From positions 1 through 17,373 of the forward strand of contig CAKPLV010000004.1 in assembly GCA_934167735.1 (NCBI GenBank): DNA of 17,373 bases, read 5' to 3'. Position 1 is the first letter of the stretch, and every line of letters begins with the position of its first letter. A program made the position numbers and the translations under genes. The notes under the pieces were generated by a model that saw nothing but the letters and a program-made list of their open reading frames with translations, ran no database searches and had not been told where the DNA came from. The DNA comes from an uncultured Clostridia bacterium (GTDB lineage: Bacteria; Bacillota; Clostridia; TANB77; CAG-508). Shown piece by piece: positions 1 through 7,108 of this stretch.

Positions 1-1182
1 AGCTCTTGCTTCTCCAACACTGTATGCTGGGAAATTGTATTGATGCATATATCTTTTTGCTGTTTCTGTATCTATTCCATCTAATTCTTGTTCTTCACTA
101 ATCATTCCTAATGTAACTATTGACATTACTTGTGTTTGACCTCTTGTGAATAATGCACTTCCATGTGTTCTTGGTAAAACACCAACTTCACATGATAATG
201 GTCTTATTTCATCTAATGCTCTACCATCAACTCTTTTATGTTCATAGAAGATCATGTCTCTAACACATTTTTTCTCTAATTTATAAATTGCTTCATCAAT
301 TTCTTGTGCTCTTTCTTCTGCTTCTTCTTCTCCTAGTTTTTCTGTAAGAACATTTGTGATTTCTTCTGATAATTGTGCTACATTGTTGTCTCTAGTTTCT
401 TTATCTACTTCTTGTACTGCTATTTTCATTTTTTCTGTGAAATTTTCTTCTAGATATTCACTTAATTCATGATCAACAGCAAATGATTTATATTCGAATT
501 TTGGTTTTCCAATTTCTTCTTTTATGTCTGAAATAAATTTACATATTTTTTTAATTTCTTCATGTCCTTTTTTTATTGCTTGTAACATTGTTTCATTTGG
601 AACTTCATTTGCACCTGCTTCTATCATTGCTATTTTTTCTGCAGTTCCTGCAACTGTTAGTGTTAAATCACTTTTTTCTCTTTGAGCTTCTGTTGGATTT
701 ATTACAATTTCTCCATCTACTAAACCTACATTTACAGCTGCTGTTGGTCCACCAAATGGTATATCTGATATTGATAATGCTGCTGAAGCACCTATCATTG
801 CTGCAACTTCTGGTGAATTATCTTGTTCTACACATAAAACTGTAGCAACAACTACTACATCATTTCTGAAATCTTTTGGGAATAATGGTCTTAGTGGTCT
901 ATCTATTGCTCTTGAAACTAATATTGCTTTATCACTTGGTTTTCCTTCTCTTTTTTGGAATGATCCTGGTATTTTTCCTACTGAATATAATTTTTCTTCA
1001 TAATCTACTGATAGTGGGAAAAAGTCTATTCCTTCTTTTGGTTCTTTTGATGCAGTTACATTTACCATTACAACTGTATCTCCATATTTTACTAATACAC
1101 TTCCATTTGAAAGTCCACATAATTTTCCTGTTTCTATAACTAGCTTTCTTCCTGCTAATTCTGTTTCATAACTTTTAAACAT
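1..1182 (-). CDS. pnp: Polyribonucleotide nucleotidyltransferase (PNPase), 3' end cut by the window
   Basis: PNPase degrades RNA from the 3' end by phosphorolysis and is a core RNA-turnover enzyme. Reading back from the ATG at 1182 gives 394 open codons running off the window edge, against roughly 700 in the family. The first RNase PH domain is seen, with the diagnostic stretch FQKREGKPSDKAILVSRAID followed by RPLRPLFPKDF. A helical linker follows, and the second RNase PH domain opens with RVDGRALDEIRPL and VLPRTHGSALFTRGQTQ. The catalytic, KH and S1 parts would lie outside the window. The start is supported by a GGAGAG ribosome binding site 5 to 10 bases upstream. The gene lies directly downstream of rpsO, the usual Firmicute order, so it is probably expressed partly by read-through from rpsO. 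Nothing looks broken in the visible part. Confidence 0.97.
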   Translation of the reverse strand, partial: MFKSYETELAGRKLVIETGKLCGLSNGSVLVKYGDTVVMVNVTASKEPKEGIDFFPLSVDYEEKLYSVGKIPGSFQKREGKPSDKAILVSRAIDRPLRPLFPKDFRNDVVVVATVLCVEQDNSPEVAAMIGASAALSISDIPFGGPTAAVNVGLVDGEIVINPTEAQREKSDLTLTVAGTAEKIAMIEAGANEVPNETMLQAIKKGHEEIKKICKFISDIKEEIGKPKFEYKSFAVDHELSEYLEENFTEKMKIAVQEVDKETRDNNVAQLSEEITNVLTEKLGEEEAEERAQEIDEAIYKLEKKCVRDMIFYEHKRVDGRALDEIRPLSCEVGVLPRTHGSALFTRGQTQVMSIVTLGMISEEQELDGIDTETAKRYMHQYNFPAYSVGEARA

Positions 1183-1207
1183 ATATTTCTCTCCTTTTTT
1201 ATTTTTT

Positions 1208-1292
1208 GTGAACTTTATTAGATTGTAACCTCTATAATATTTTAAATGTTTTTTAAAACATTATACAAGCTACTTTTCTAATCAGAGTTCAC
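1208..1292 (-). promoter_or_regulatory. Structured pnp leader (candidate)
   Basis: Two nested inverted repeats lie in the rpsO-pnp gap. The outer pair is GTGAACT (1208-1214) with AGTTCAC (1286-1292). The inner pair is AATGTTTT (1245-1252) with AAAACATT (1255-1262). Together they could fold the pnp leader into a long double-stranded stem. pnp leaders in enterobacteria are known to fold into an RNase III substrate used for autoregulation; applying that here is inference. A TATAAT on the minus strand (1260-1265) has no good -35 partner, so an own pnp promoter is only weakly supported. Confidence 0.35.
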
Positions 1293-1315
1293 TTTTTTAC
1301 ACCTATATTGATTTT

Positions 1316-1349
1316 AAAAAAGAGACGTTAGCTGTGTTGCAAACGCCTC
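1316..1349 (-). terminator. Rho-independent terminator after rpsO
   Basis: On the minus strand GAGGCGTT (1342-1349) pairs with AACGTCTC (1322-1329), eight pairs with one G-U. Two more G-C pairs lie inside after a T-T mismatch. A run of six T follows directly (1316-1321). It lies 19 bases after the rpsO stop and before pnp, so it probably attenuates read-through into pnp rather than fully separating the genes. Confidence 0.85.
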
Positions 1350-1368
1350 ATTACATACAACTTATCAA

Positions 1369-1632
1369 CTATTTTCTTAGTCCTAATTTTTCAACTAATG
1401 CTTTATAAGCTTCTTCATCTTTTTTTGCTAAGTAGTTTAATAAATTTCTTCTTTTACCAACCATTTTTAATAATCCTCTTCTTGAATGGTTGTCTTTTTT
1501 ATGAACTTTAAGATGTTCTGTTAATTCATTAATTCTTTCTGTTAAAAGAGCTATTTGAACTTCTGATGAACCAGTGTCTTTTTCATCTCTTTTATATTGA
1601 TTAATGATTTCTTGTTTTCTCTCTTTAGTCAT
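1369..1632 (-). CDS. rpsO: 30S ribosomal protein S15
   Basis: S15 is a primary 16S rRNA binding protein that nucleates assembly of the 30S platform. The 87-residue product has the family's usual length and its hallmark segments: [22 protein letters not shown], then [19 protein letters not shown] and a C-terminal LNYLAKKD region ending in LGLRK. The open frame continues 38 codons further upstream. I start at 1632 because MTKE is the normal S15 N-terminus and an excellent GGAGGTG ribosome binding site lies just before this ATG, inside the longer frame. The gene has its own promoter at 1725-1753, a leader of about 85 bases that can hide its ribosome binding site, and a terminator before pnp. Confidence 0.98.
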   Translation of the reverse strand: MTKERKQEIINQYKRDEKDTGSSEVQIALLTERINELTEHLKVHKKDNHSRRGLLKMVGKRRNLLNYLAKKDEEAYKALVEKLGLRK

Positions 1633-1636
1633 AATT

Positions 1637-1683
1637 ACACCTCCTATTTCTTTTCTCCTTATACCGAGCAACAATATAGGTGT
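1637..1683 (-). promoter_or_regulatory. rpsO leader able to pair with its own ribosome binding site
   Basis: On the minus strand ACACCT (1678-1683) in the leader is exactly complementary to AGGTGT (1637-1642), which contains the core of the rpsO Shine-Dalgarno sequence. The enclosed segment contains CUCGGUAUAAGG-like sequence that could form further helices. S15 is known to repress its own translation through leader structures in several bacterial groups, with different folds in each; that this leader is such a site is inference. Confidence 0.4.
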
Positions 1684-1724
1684 TTTTATTGCGCTAAGTT
1701 TAAGGAACAATTTTTTACATAGAT

Positions 1725-1753
1725 ATTTTACTATATTTTTCTTCAAAAATCAA
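1725..1753 (-). promoter_or_regulatory. Promoter of rpsO
   Basis: The minus strand reads TTGATT (1748-1753), 17 bases, then TAAAAT (1725-1730), a good sigma-A-type match. It starts transcription about 85 bases before rpsO and begins only about 20 bases after the stop codon of the ABC permease gene. Confidence 0.7.
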
Positions 1754-1771
1754 GCTTTTCCAGTTATTTTA

Positions 1772-3214
1772 TTAAATTATATCTCTTTTATTGAAACTAT
1801 CATACATTGTAACTAGCATTAATACTACGCATACAGCCAATACACATAGTGCAAATACTAATCCTGTTGGTTGTGTTGTAATTATAGTCATTGGATTATA
1901 TGCATCTGGGAATATTCTTCCTGCTATATTTAAATTATTAAATGGTATAAATTTTACCCATTCTTGTTTTATGTATTGATTTATTATTAGCATCATTATT
2001 CCATTTCCCATATATGTTGCAATACCGAAGCTTACAGCTACTGCAGCATTTCTTGTTATTGTTGATAACATTAGTGAAAATATTGCAAATATTATTACTG
2101 GTATTAATTTTACAAAATATGTTTCAATCATATATATTGGATTAGATATTTCATGAACTACTCCGTCTTTAACATATAAATAAACTGATCCTTCTTGTGT
2201 AAATGCAACATTTGCTACTATTATTGTTAAAACAGACATTATTAATGTTATTATAATCATATAAAATAGTACTGATAATAATTTTGCAGTTACAATTTTC
2301 CATCTTTTATTTGGTGTTAACGCCCAGAATTTTATTGTTCCAGAAGATATTTCTGTTGCAATTTCTCCTCCTGCAATAATTATTGAAGCAACTGCTATAA
2401 CTGCCATTACAAAACTAGTTGCTAAAGCCTCAAACCTAGCTCTATAATTACTATCTTCATAATTTGGATCTGGTATATTGTTTTCTAACCTATATATTCC
2501 AATTTTTATGTCATCTTCTAATTTTTGTTTAGATTCTACTGTCAACAATTTTTGGTTACCTTGATCTAAACCTGTTTTTAAACTATTTTGAGCATTTTCA
2601 ATATAAGATATAATCATATTCTTCCAGCCATCTTTGGAATAAAAATCATATATTGTATCAATATTATATTTTCCTTTTAATTCTAATATCATTAATTTGT
2701 CATCATAATCTTGTTGTGTTATTAAATTGTTTTTTAACTCATCAGCTAATTGCTCTTTTTGATAATTTATATATTCTTTATAATCTTGTTTTTCAAGCAT
2801 TTGCTCTAATCTTGAAATTTTATCTGAATTATTATCATTTACTTTTTCTGTTGCAATTTCCTCTATTACTTCTCTTTTCCAACCAGCATTATATAAATTT
2901 ATATTGTATTTTAATGATATTTCATATTTTTCTTTTTGAACAGTCAAATCATATATTGTATCATCATCAAGATTTTCATTTTCTATACTTGATTCTATTC
3001 TTTTGATTTCTTCTTTAACATTTTCTTTCCATCGTTCTGTTTCTGCATTTGCACTATACATTACTATATTATCTTTATAATATTTTTCCATCAATTTTGT
3101 TAATGCTAATGTTCCAAATAATGATAATATTATTAGTATTAATATTATTTTTGTTGAAGCTTTTTTCCATGTTTTTATATTTTCATCAACAAATAGTTTC
3201 CATACTTTATTCAT
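1772..3214 (-). CDS. ABC transporter permease, ABC-2 family
   Basis: This is the membrane subunit of an ABC exporter whose ATPase is encoded just upstream. The 480-residue protein has one helix near residues 22-40, then about 220 mostly polar, glutamate- and lysine-rich residues expected outside the membrane. A cluster of helices follows from about 268 to the C-terminus. The stretch GGEIATEISSGTIKFWALTP is typical of ABC-2 permeases of the bacitracin/lantibiotic-export type. The start at 3214 is chosen over an in-frame ATG at 3241 because AGGAGG lies eight bases before it. With this start the gene overlaps the ATPase stop by only eight bases (ATGAATAA), implying translational coupling. The substrate cannot be told from sequence. 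The large extracellular insert between the first two helices is the most distinctive part. Confidence 0.88.
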   Translation of the reverse strand: MNKVWKLFVDENIKTWKKASTKIILILIILSLFGTLALTKLMEKYYKDNIVMYSANAETERWKENVKEEIKRIESSIENENLDDDTIYDLTVQKEKYEISLKYNINLYNAGWKREVIEEIATEKVNDNNSDKISRLEQMLEKQDYKEYINYQKEQLADELKNNLITQQDYDDKLMILELKGKYNIDTIYDFYSKDGWKNMIISYIENAQNSLKTGLDQGNQKLLTVESKQKLEDDIKIGIYRLENNIPDPNYEDSNYRARFEALATSFVMAVIAVASIIIAGGEIATEISSGTIKFWALTPNKRWKIVTAKLLSVLFYMIIITLIMSVLTIIVANVAFTQEGSVYLYVKDGVVHEISNPIYMIETYFVKLIPVIIFAIFSLMLSTITRNAAVAVSFGIATYMGNGIMMLIINQYIKQEWVKFIPFNNLNIAGRIFPDAYNPMTIITTQPTGLVFALCVLAVCVVLMLVTMYDSFNKRDII

Positions 3215-4124
3215 TTTCTTTACCTCCTTTTGTTGCATCAAAGAATATTTCCTCTATAGTGTGTTCTTTTGGCATTACTGCTTTTATTTCAACATCATTT
3301 ATTGCTAATTCTTTTATAATAGAAGGTATTTTTTCTGTTAATGTTTCTACTGTAATTACATTATTTTTTACTATCGCATCTACTTCAAATTGTTCTTTTA
3401 ATATTTGAAGTGCTTTTGCTATATCTTTAACTTTTATTTCTACTGTTTCTGTTTTTTCTTCTTCAATATTTACTATATTTTGAGTTGTTACTATTTTTCC
3501 TTTATCAAGTACTGATACTTTGTCACACATTAATTGCATTTCTGATAATATGTGTGATGAAACAAATACTGCAACACCTTCTTTATGTGATATTTCTTTT
3601 AAAATATCACGCAATTTTTTTATTCCAGCAGGATCTAGTCCATTTGTTGGTTCATCTAATATTAATACTTTTGGTTTATGTAATAATGTTAGTGCTAGTC
3701 CAAGTCTTTGTTTCATTCCTAATGAATATTTACCAACCTTTTCATTTGCTCTTTCTTTTAAATCAACTAATTCAAGCACTTCTTCAATTCTCGCATTATC
3801 TACATTTCTAATTCTTGCATGTAATTTTAAATTTTCTCTTCCTGTCATATATCTATATAAATCTGGATTTTCAACAATTGCACCTATGTTTTCCATTGCT
3901 TTTTCAAAGTCTTTTTTTGTATTATATCCATTTACAAAGATTTCTCCTGAATCATTTTCTATCATTCTTAATATCATTTTTATTGTTGTTGTTTTACCAG
4001 AACCATTTGGACCAAGAAAGCCATATATTTCTCCTTCTTGTACTTGTAAGCTAATATCATCTATTACTTTTCTTTTTCCAAATGTCTTACTTAAATTTTT
4101 TATTTCTAATACCGTTTTTGACAT
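3207..4124 (-). CDS. ABC transporter ATP-binding protein, BcrA-like
   Basis: This cytoplasmic ATPase energises the permease encoded next to it. In 305 residues all core motifs are present: Walker A GPNGSGKT (38-45), signature SLGMKQRLG (134-142), Walker B VLILDE (153-158) followed by PTNGLDP, and the switch histidine H191 in SSHILSE. The Q-loop position reads VENPDLY, with Glu in place of Gln, which is common in the drug/bacitracin-export (BcrA/DrrA) subgroup. A C-terminal domain of about 90 residues follows (from about 215), as usual in that subgroup. A GGGG ribosome binding site precedes ATG 4124. The gene follows a membrane-anchored unknown protein by 15 bases and overlaps the permease by eight. 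Transport of a peptide antibiotic or self-protection is plausible from family only. Confidence 0.93.
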   Translation of the reverse strand: MSKTVLEIKNLSKTFGKRKVIDDISLQVQEGEIYGFLGPNGSGKTTTIKMILRMIENDSGEIFVNGYNTKKDFEKAMENIGAIVENPDLYRYMTGRENLKLHARIRNVDNARIEEVLELVDLKERANEKVGKYSLGMKQRLGLALTLLHKPKVLILDEPTNGLDPAGIKKLRDILKEISHKEGVAVFVSSHILSEMQLMCDKVSVLDKGKIVTTQNIVNIEEEKTETVEIKVKDIAKALQILKEQFEVDAIVKNNVITVETLTEKIPSIIKELAINDVEIKAVMPKEHTIEEIFFDATKGGKENE

Positions 4125-4139
4125 TTTTATTCCCCTTTT

Positions 4140-4733
4140 CTAAAACATAATAGTATCATTTACATATCCATAAAATTGAATATTTGATGAAACTACTTTC
4201 CATTGTTCTCCAACTTTTTTTAGTATTATTTCATCTTTTGAAGTTTCATTACTATCTTTTTTTATTTTTTCTTCTTCAACATCTAAATATTTTGAAGTAG
4301 TTTCTATTTTAGAATTAAATGTAACTGTTACTTGATCTTCATCAAATTCATATCCTGTTATTTTGCTTATTTTTCTATCAACTTTTGTTTTTATAAATCT
4401 TTTATTGTTTTGTTGTTCTATAATAGATTTAAAATAAGTAAATTGAAGTTTTACAGCTTCATCATTTTCTATCATTAATTTTCTTAATTCTGTTTCAGCT
4501 TCATCATAAAATTTTTCTCTATCTTCAGCTTTTATGTCTTCATTTAATATTTGCATGTTTTCTGGATATACTAAATATTTATTTGTATATTCTATAAATT
4601 CATTACATGCTGTTTGTATTTTATTTTTTTCTGTTTCTCTTTGTTTTTCAAGAATGTTTGTATATATTGCTACTGCTAAAATAGCAATAATTGTTAATAT
4701 CAATCCTTTATTAATTTTTTTAAAATATTTCAT
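4140..4733 (-). CDS. Membrane-anchored protein of unknown function, ABC operon
   Basis: I do not recognise a family. The 197-residue protein has a short basic N-terminus (MKYFKKINKG), one hydrophobic helix at about 10-27 with no lipobox cysteine, and then a soluble, highly charged domain of about 165 residues. It is therefore probably anchored with its domain outside the cell. The C-terminal half (GYEFDEDQVTVTFNSKIE, then EIILKKVGEQWKVVSSNIQ) resembles the strand-rich end of small NTF2-like or DUF4878-like extracytoplasmic domains; this is an impression only. An AAAGGAAA ribosome binding site precedes ATG 4733. Gaps of 15 bases to both neighbours place it firmly in the DUF4116/ABC operon, so it may be an accessory or sensing subunit of the exporter. 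Confidence 0.8.
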   Translation of the reverse strand: MKYFKKINKGLILTIIAILAVAIYTNILEKQRETEKNKIQTACNEFIEYTNKYLVYPENMQILNEDIKAEDREKFYDEAETELRKLMIENDEAVKLQFTYFKSIIEQQNNKRFIKTKVDRKISKITGYEFDEDQVTVTFNSKIETTSKYLDVEEEKIKKDSNETSKDEIILKKVGEQWKVVSSNIQFYGYVNDTIMF

Positions 4734-4748
4734 TTTGATTTCCTTTCT

Positions 4749-5276
4749 TTATGAATTTAATATTTGAAGTATTTCTTCATCTTTTTTTAGATTTGGACCT
4801 AAAAATTCATAACATTTTTTACTTACATTCATTGCAACTAACCCAATTTCTTTGTCTTCTCTTAGTCTGTTACTTGCATATTTTATTATTATTGGTTTAT
4901 TGGTTACTGCCATCATGATAACTTCTTTGTCATCCCTAAGTTCTTCATTTGTAAAATATAGTATTTGCCCTGTTTTCTTCAAACCTGCAAGTAATAAATC
5001 TTTATCTCCTAAGAGATTTTCTTTTGCATAACAATATGTCCATCCAACTTCACTAACTGATTTGTATACAACTTCTCTGTCAGCTTTTAATCTGTCACTT
5101 GCAAATTCTAATGCTTCTGGATTATTTTCTATTGCTTCTAATACTATTTCTTTGTCATCTCTTAATTCGTCACTTGCAAATTCTAATAATGCTCCTTCTT
5201 TTTTTACATTTTCTTCTACATATTCACGATTTGTAGAATTTTGCTTCATTCTAGTTACTTCTACTCTTTCTGGCAT
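4749..5276 (-). CDS. DUF4116 repeat protein
   Basis: The 175-residue, probably cytoplasmic protein is almost wholly made of a 25-residue repeat. After a 30-residue head there are five full units and a sixth of 20 residues. The unit pattern is LEFASDxLKxDKEVVLxAIxxxxxA, giving two short helices each. This matches the DUF4116 domain (about two such units per domain), seen in tandem in many bacterial and viral proteins; its molecular role is unknown. A strong AAAGGGGGG ribosome binding site precedes ATG 5276; an inner ATG at residue 10 is less well placed. It is the first gene of the operon that continues with the membrane-anchored unknown and the ABC transporter. By repeat architecture it is likely a protein-interaction scaffold, but no function should be assumed. 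Confidence 0.88.
   Translation of the reverse strand: MPERVEVTRMKQNSTNREYVEENVKKEGALLEFASDELRDDKEIVLEAIENNPEALEFASDRLKADREVVYKSVSEVGWTYCYAKENLLGDKDLLLAGLKKTGQILYFTNEELRDDKEVIMMAVTNKPIIIKYASNRLREDKEIGLVAMNVSKKCYEFLGPNLKKDEEILQILNS
4752..5186 (-). repeat. 25-residue (75-base) tandem repeat inside the DUF4116 gene
   Basis: Six units begin at residues 31, 56, 81, 106, 131 and 156 with no insertions, so the spacing is exactly 25 residues. Conserved positions are an aromatic at position 3 (F or Y), N or D near position 6 with L at 8, D-K/R-E at 11-13, and hydrophobics at 14-15. Units differ considerably at the DNA level, so this is an old repeat and not a recent expansion. Confidence 0.85.
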
Positions 5277-5313
5277 TCTTTTCCCCCCTTTATAAGAAAA
5301 GTCGCTTTGTCAT

Positions 5314-5345
5314 AAAAAATAATGACTATTTTTTATAGTCATTAT
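5314..5345 (-). terminator. Rho-independent terminator after recN
   Basis: ATAATGACTAT (5319-5329) and ATAGTCATTAT (5335-5345) form a perfect 11-bp stem with a five-base loop, followed on the minus strand by six T. It lies about 40 bases after the recN stop and separates recN from the DUF4116/ABC operon. A minus-strand TGATATAAT (extended -10 type) overlaps the upstream arm (TATAAT complement at 5341-5346) but has no good -35; it is the only promoter-like signal seen before the operon. Confidence 0.8.
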
Positions 5346-5385
5346 ATCATATTTTTATTTTTTTACTATTAATTTTTTATTAATT

Positions 5386-7017
5386 TTATGAAACTTTTTT
5401 ATTTCTTAATTCACTAGCATATTGTAATGTTATTTCATTTATTTCTCCTGATGATATTCTTGCAATTTCTGTTAAGACTTCTTGCTCATTTAATAATTTT
5501 ACACTTGTTTTTGTTCTTTCATTTTCTACTTTTTTACTTATATAATAGTTGTAATCTGCATTTGCAGCTATTGGTGCTAAATGTGATATACAAAGTACTT
5601 GATGATTTTTTGAAATTTTATTTAACTTTTCTGCTACTGCTTTTGATGCTTTTCCACTTATTCCTGTATCTATTTCATCAAAGATCATTATTGGCATTTT
5701 ATCAACTTCTGCTAATACTTTTTTTATTGCTAACATTATTCTTGACATTTCTCCACCTGATGCAATTTTGGTTAACTCGTTTTCACTTTCTCCTATATTT
5801 GTTTTTATAAATATTTCTACATCATCTTTTCCATCTTCAAAATAGTCGTTTTCTTTGTATTCTACTTTTACATTTATTTTTGCATTTTTCATTTCTAGTT
5901 CGACTAATTCTATATTTATTTTTTCACTTAGTTGTTTTGCATATTCTGTTCTAATTTTGTTTATTTCTGTTCCTTGTTGATTCATTTGTTGCTCTAATTG
6001 CTTTTTCTCTATTTTTAATTTGTTATTATATTCTTCAACATTTTCTATTTTTTCTATTTCTTTTTCTATTTCGTCACAATAGTTTAATATTTCTTCTATG
6101 TTGTTTCCATATTTTCTTTTTAAGTTATATATTGTGTCTAATCTGCTTTCTATCTCTTCTCTTTCGTCTTCATTGAATTCCATATCTGATGCATATTCGT
6201 TTACATCTCTTGATATTTCTTCTAATTCATAATATATGTTTCTTAATGATATTGATGTTTGTTCATATTTTTTGTCTATATCTTCTATTTTTTCTAATGA
6301 TCTTATTGCTGAATTTATTACATCTAATGTGTTTTCTCCTAATGCCTGCTCTGCTTCTGATAAGTTTTTTGCTATTTTTTCGGAGTTCAGCATTATTTTT
6401 CTTTTTTCTTCTAGCTTTTCTTCTTCTCCTGATTTTAGCTTTGCTTCTTTTATTTCGTTTAGTTGATATTTTAATAAATCTAGTGTTCTTTGTTTTTCTT
6501 TTTCGTCTCCATAGTTTTCTCTTAATTCTCTTTTTATTTCATTATATCTTATATAATTTGCTTTATATTTCTCTTTTATTTGATATAATTTTTCTCCTAT
6601 ATAACTGTCTAAATATTTGATATGTGTTTTGTTGTCTAGTAATTTTTGATTATCATTTTGACCATGGATCTCTATATAATTACTCATAAATTTTCTTAGT
6701 TCTGCTACTGTTACTAATCTACCATTTATTTTACACATATTTCTTCCATTACTGTATATTTCTCTTGTTATTATTATATTTCCTTCTGTTGCATTTATGT
6801 CTTGTGGTGCATACATGCATATTTCAACATATGAATGATTTTCTCCTCTTCTTATCATTTCTTTTGAAAATCTGCCTCCACATATTATGCTTAATGAGTC
6901 TATTATTAATGATTTTCCTGCCCCTGTTTCTCCTGTTAATACATTCATTCCTTTGTTGAAATTTATTTCTAAATCATCTATTATTCCAATGTTTTTTATA
7001 TGTAGATTTGTTATCAT
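5386..7017 (-). CDS. recN: DNA repair protein RecN
   Basis: RecN is an SMC-like ATPase that acts early in recombinational repair of double-strand breaks. The 543-residue product has Walker A GETGAGKS (29-36), a long charged coiled-coil middle (about 150-390), the signature SGGEMSR (from about 420), Walker B IMIFDE (about 443-448) with the following IDTGISG, and SHLAPIAANAD. The order and length fit RecN. The open frame extends 27 codons further, but I start at 7017 because MITNLHIKNIGIIDDLE is the normal N-terminus and AAGGAGGAAC lies directly before it. The extra codons run through a promoter and an inverted repeat. A perfect-consensus promoter (7055-7083) gives a leader of about 30 bases. 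It follows the deaminase gene and ends before a terminator. Confidence 0.97.
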   Translation of the reverse strand: MITNLHIKNIGIIDDLEINFNKGMNVLTGETGAGKSLIIDSLSIICGGRFSKEMIRRGENHSYVEICMYAPQDINATEGNIIITREIYSNGRNMCKINGRLVTVAELRKFMSNYIEIHGQNDNQKLLDNKTHIKYLDSYIGEKLYQIKEKYKANYIRYNEIKRELRENYGDEKEKQRTLDLLKYQLNEIKEAKLKSGEEEKLEEKRKIMLNSEKIAKNLSEAEQALGENTLDVINSAIRSLEKIEDIDKKYEQTSISLRNIYYELEEISRDVNEYASDMEFNEDEREEIESRLDTIYNLKRKYGNNIEEILNYCDEIEKEIEKIENVEEYNNKLKIEKKQLEQQMNQQGTEINKIRTEYAKQLSEKINIELVELEMKNAKINVKVEYKENDYFEDGKDDVEIFIKTNIGESENELTKIASGGEMSRIMLAIKKVLAEVDKMPIMIFDEIDTGISGKASKAVAEKLNKISKNHQVLCISHLAPIAANADYNYYISKKVENERTKTSVKLLNEQEVLTEIARISSGEINEITLQYASELRNKKVS

Positions 7018-7037
7018 ATGTTCCTCCTTGATTACTA

Positions 7038-7103
7038 AAAAAATGTTCGCTTTTATTATATTGACTTTTTTATTTTTTGTCAATAGTTTTGCGAACATTT
7101 TTT
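7038..7103. repeat. 66-bp nested inverted repeat upstream of recN
   Basis: The outer arms AAAAAATGTTCGC (7038-7050) and GCGAACATTTTTT (7091-7103) are 13-base perfect complements, 40 bases apart. Inside lies a second perfect pair, TATTGAC (7059-7065) and GTCAATA (7079-7085). The recN promoter uses the inner arms. In RNA read through from the deaminase gene the outer pair ends in a T run, so it could act as a terminator. As DNA it could be a paired operator. Which, if either, is not decided by the sequence. Confidence 0.75.
7055..7083 (-). promoter_or_regulatory. Consensus sigma-A promoter of recN
   Basis: The minus strand reads TTGACA (7078-7083), exactly 17 bases, then TATAAT (7055-7060). 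All twelve consensus positions match. It sits inside the loop of the nested inverted repeat, with one outer arm just upstream of the -35 and the other covering the likely transcription start. Confidence 0.85.
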
Positions 7104-7108
7104 CTTTT

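Noticed and set aside
1..1182. pnp as a truncated pseudogene
   Set aside because: The frame is open to the window edge and conserved motifs are intact; the cut is due to the window, not the gene.
1633..1746. N-terminal extension of S15 by 38 codons
   Set aside because: The extension covers the promoter and leader, has no own ribosome binding site, and S15 starts with MTKE after a strong GGAGGTG.
3520..4143. Long open frame on the plus strand opposite the ABC ATPase gene (207 codons), and similar long plus-strand frames elsewhere
   Set aside because: They mirror well-supported minus-strand genes, have leucine/phenylalanine-rich, low-complexity translations and lack ribosome binding sites. 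They are by-products of AT-rich codon use.
4752..5186. Periodic 75-base spacing that could suggest a CRISPR array or recent tandem duplication
   Set aside because: The repeats are only similar as protein, not near-identical as DNA, and have no constant spacer structure.
7018..7030. GAACATATG at the recN start as half of a LexA box
   Set aside because: The second half reads ATA instead of TTC, and the match overlaps the ribosome binding site and ATG, where such bases occur by function.
7018..7098. N-terminal extension of RecN by 27 codons
   Set aside because: It runs through the consensus promoter and inverted repeat and does not resemble the RecN N-terminus; AAGGAGG marks the later ATG.
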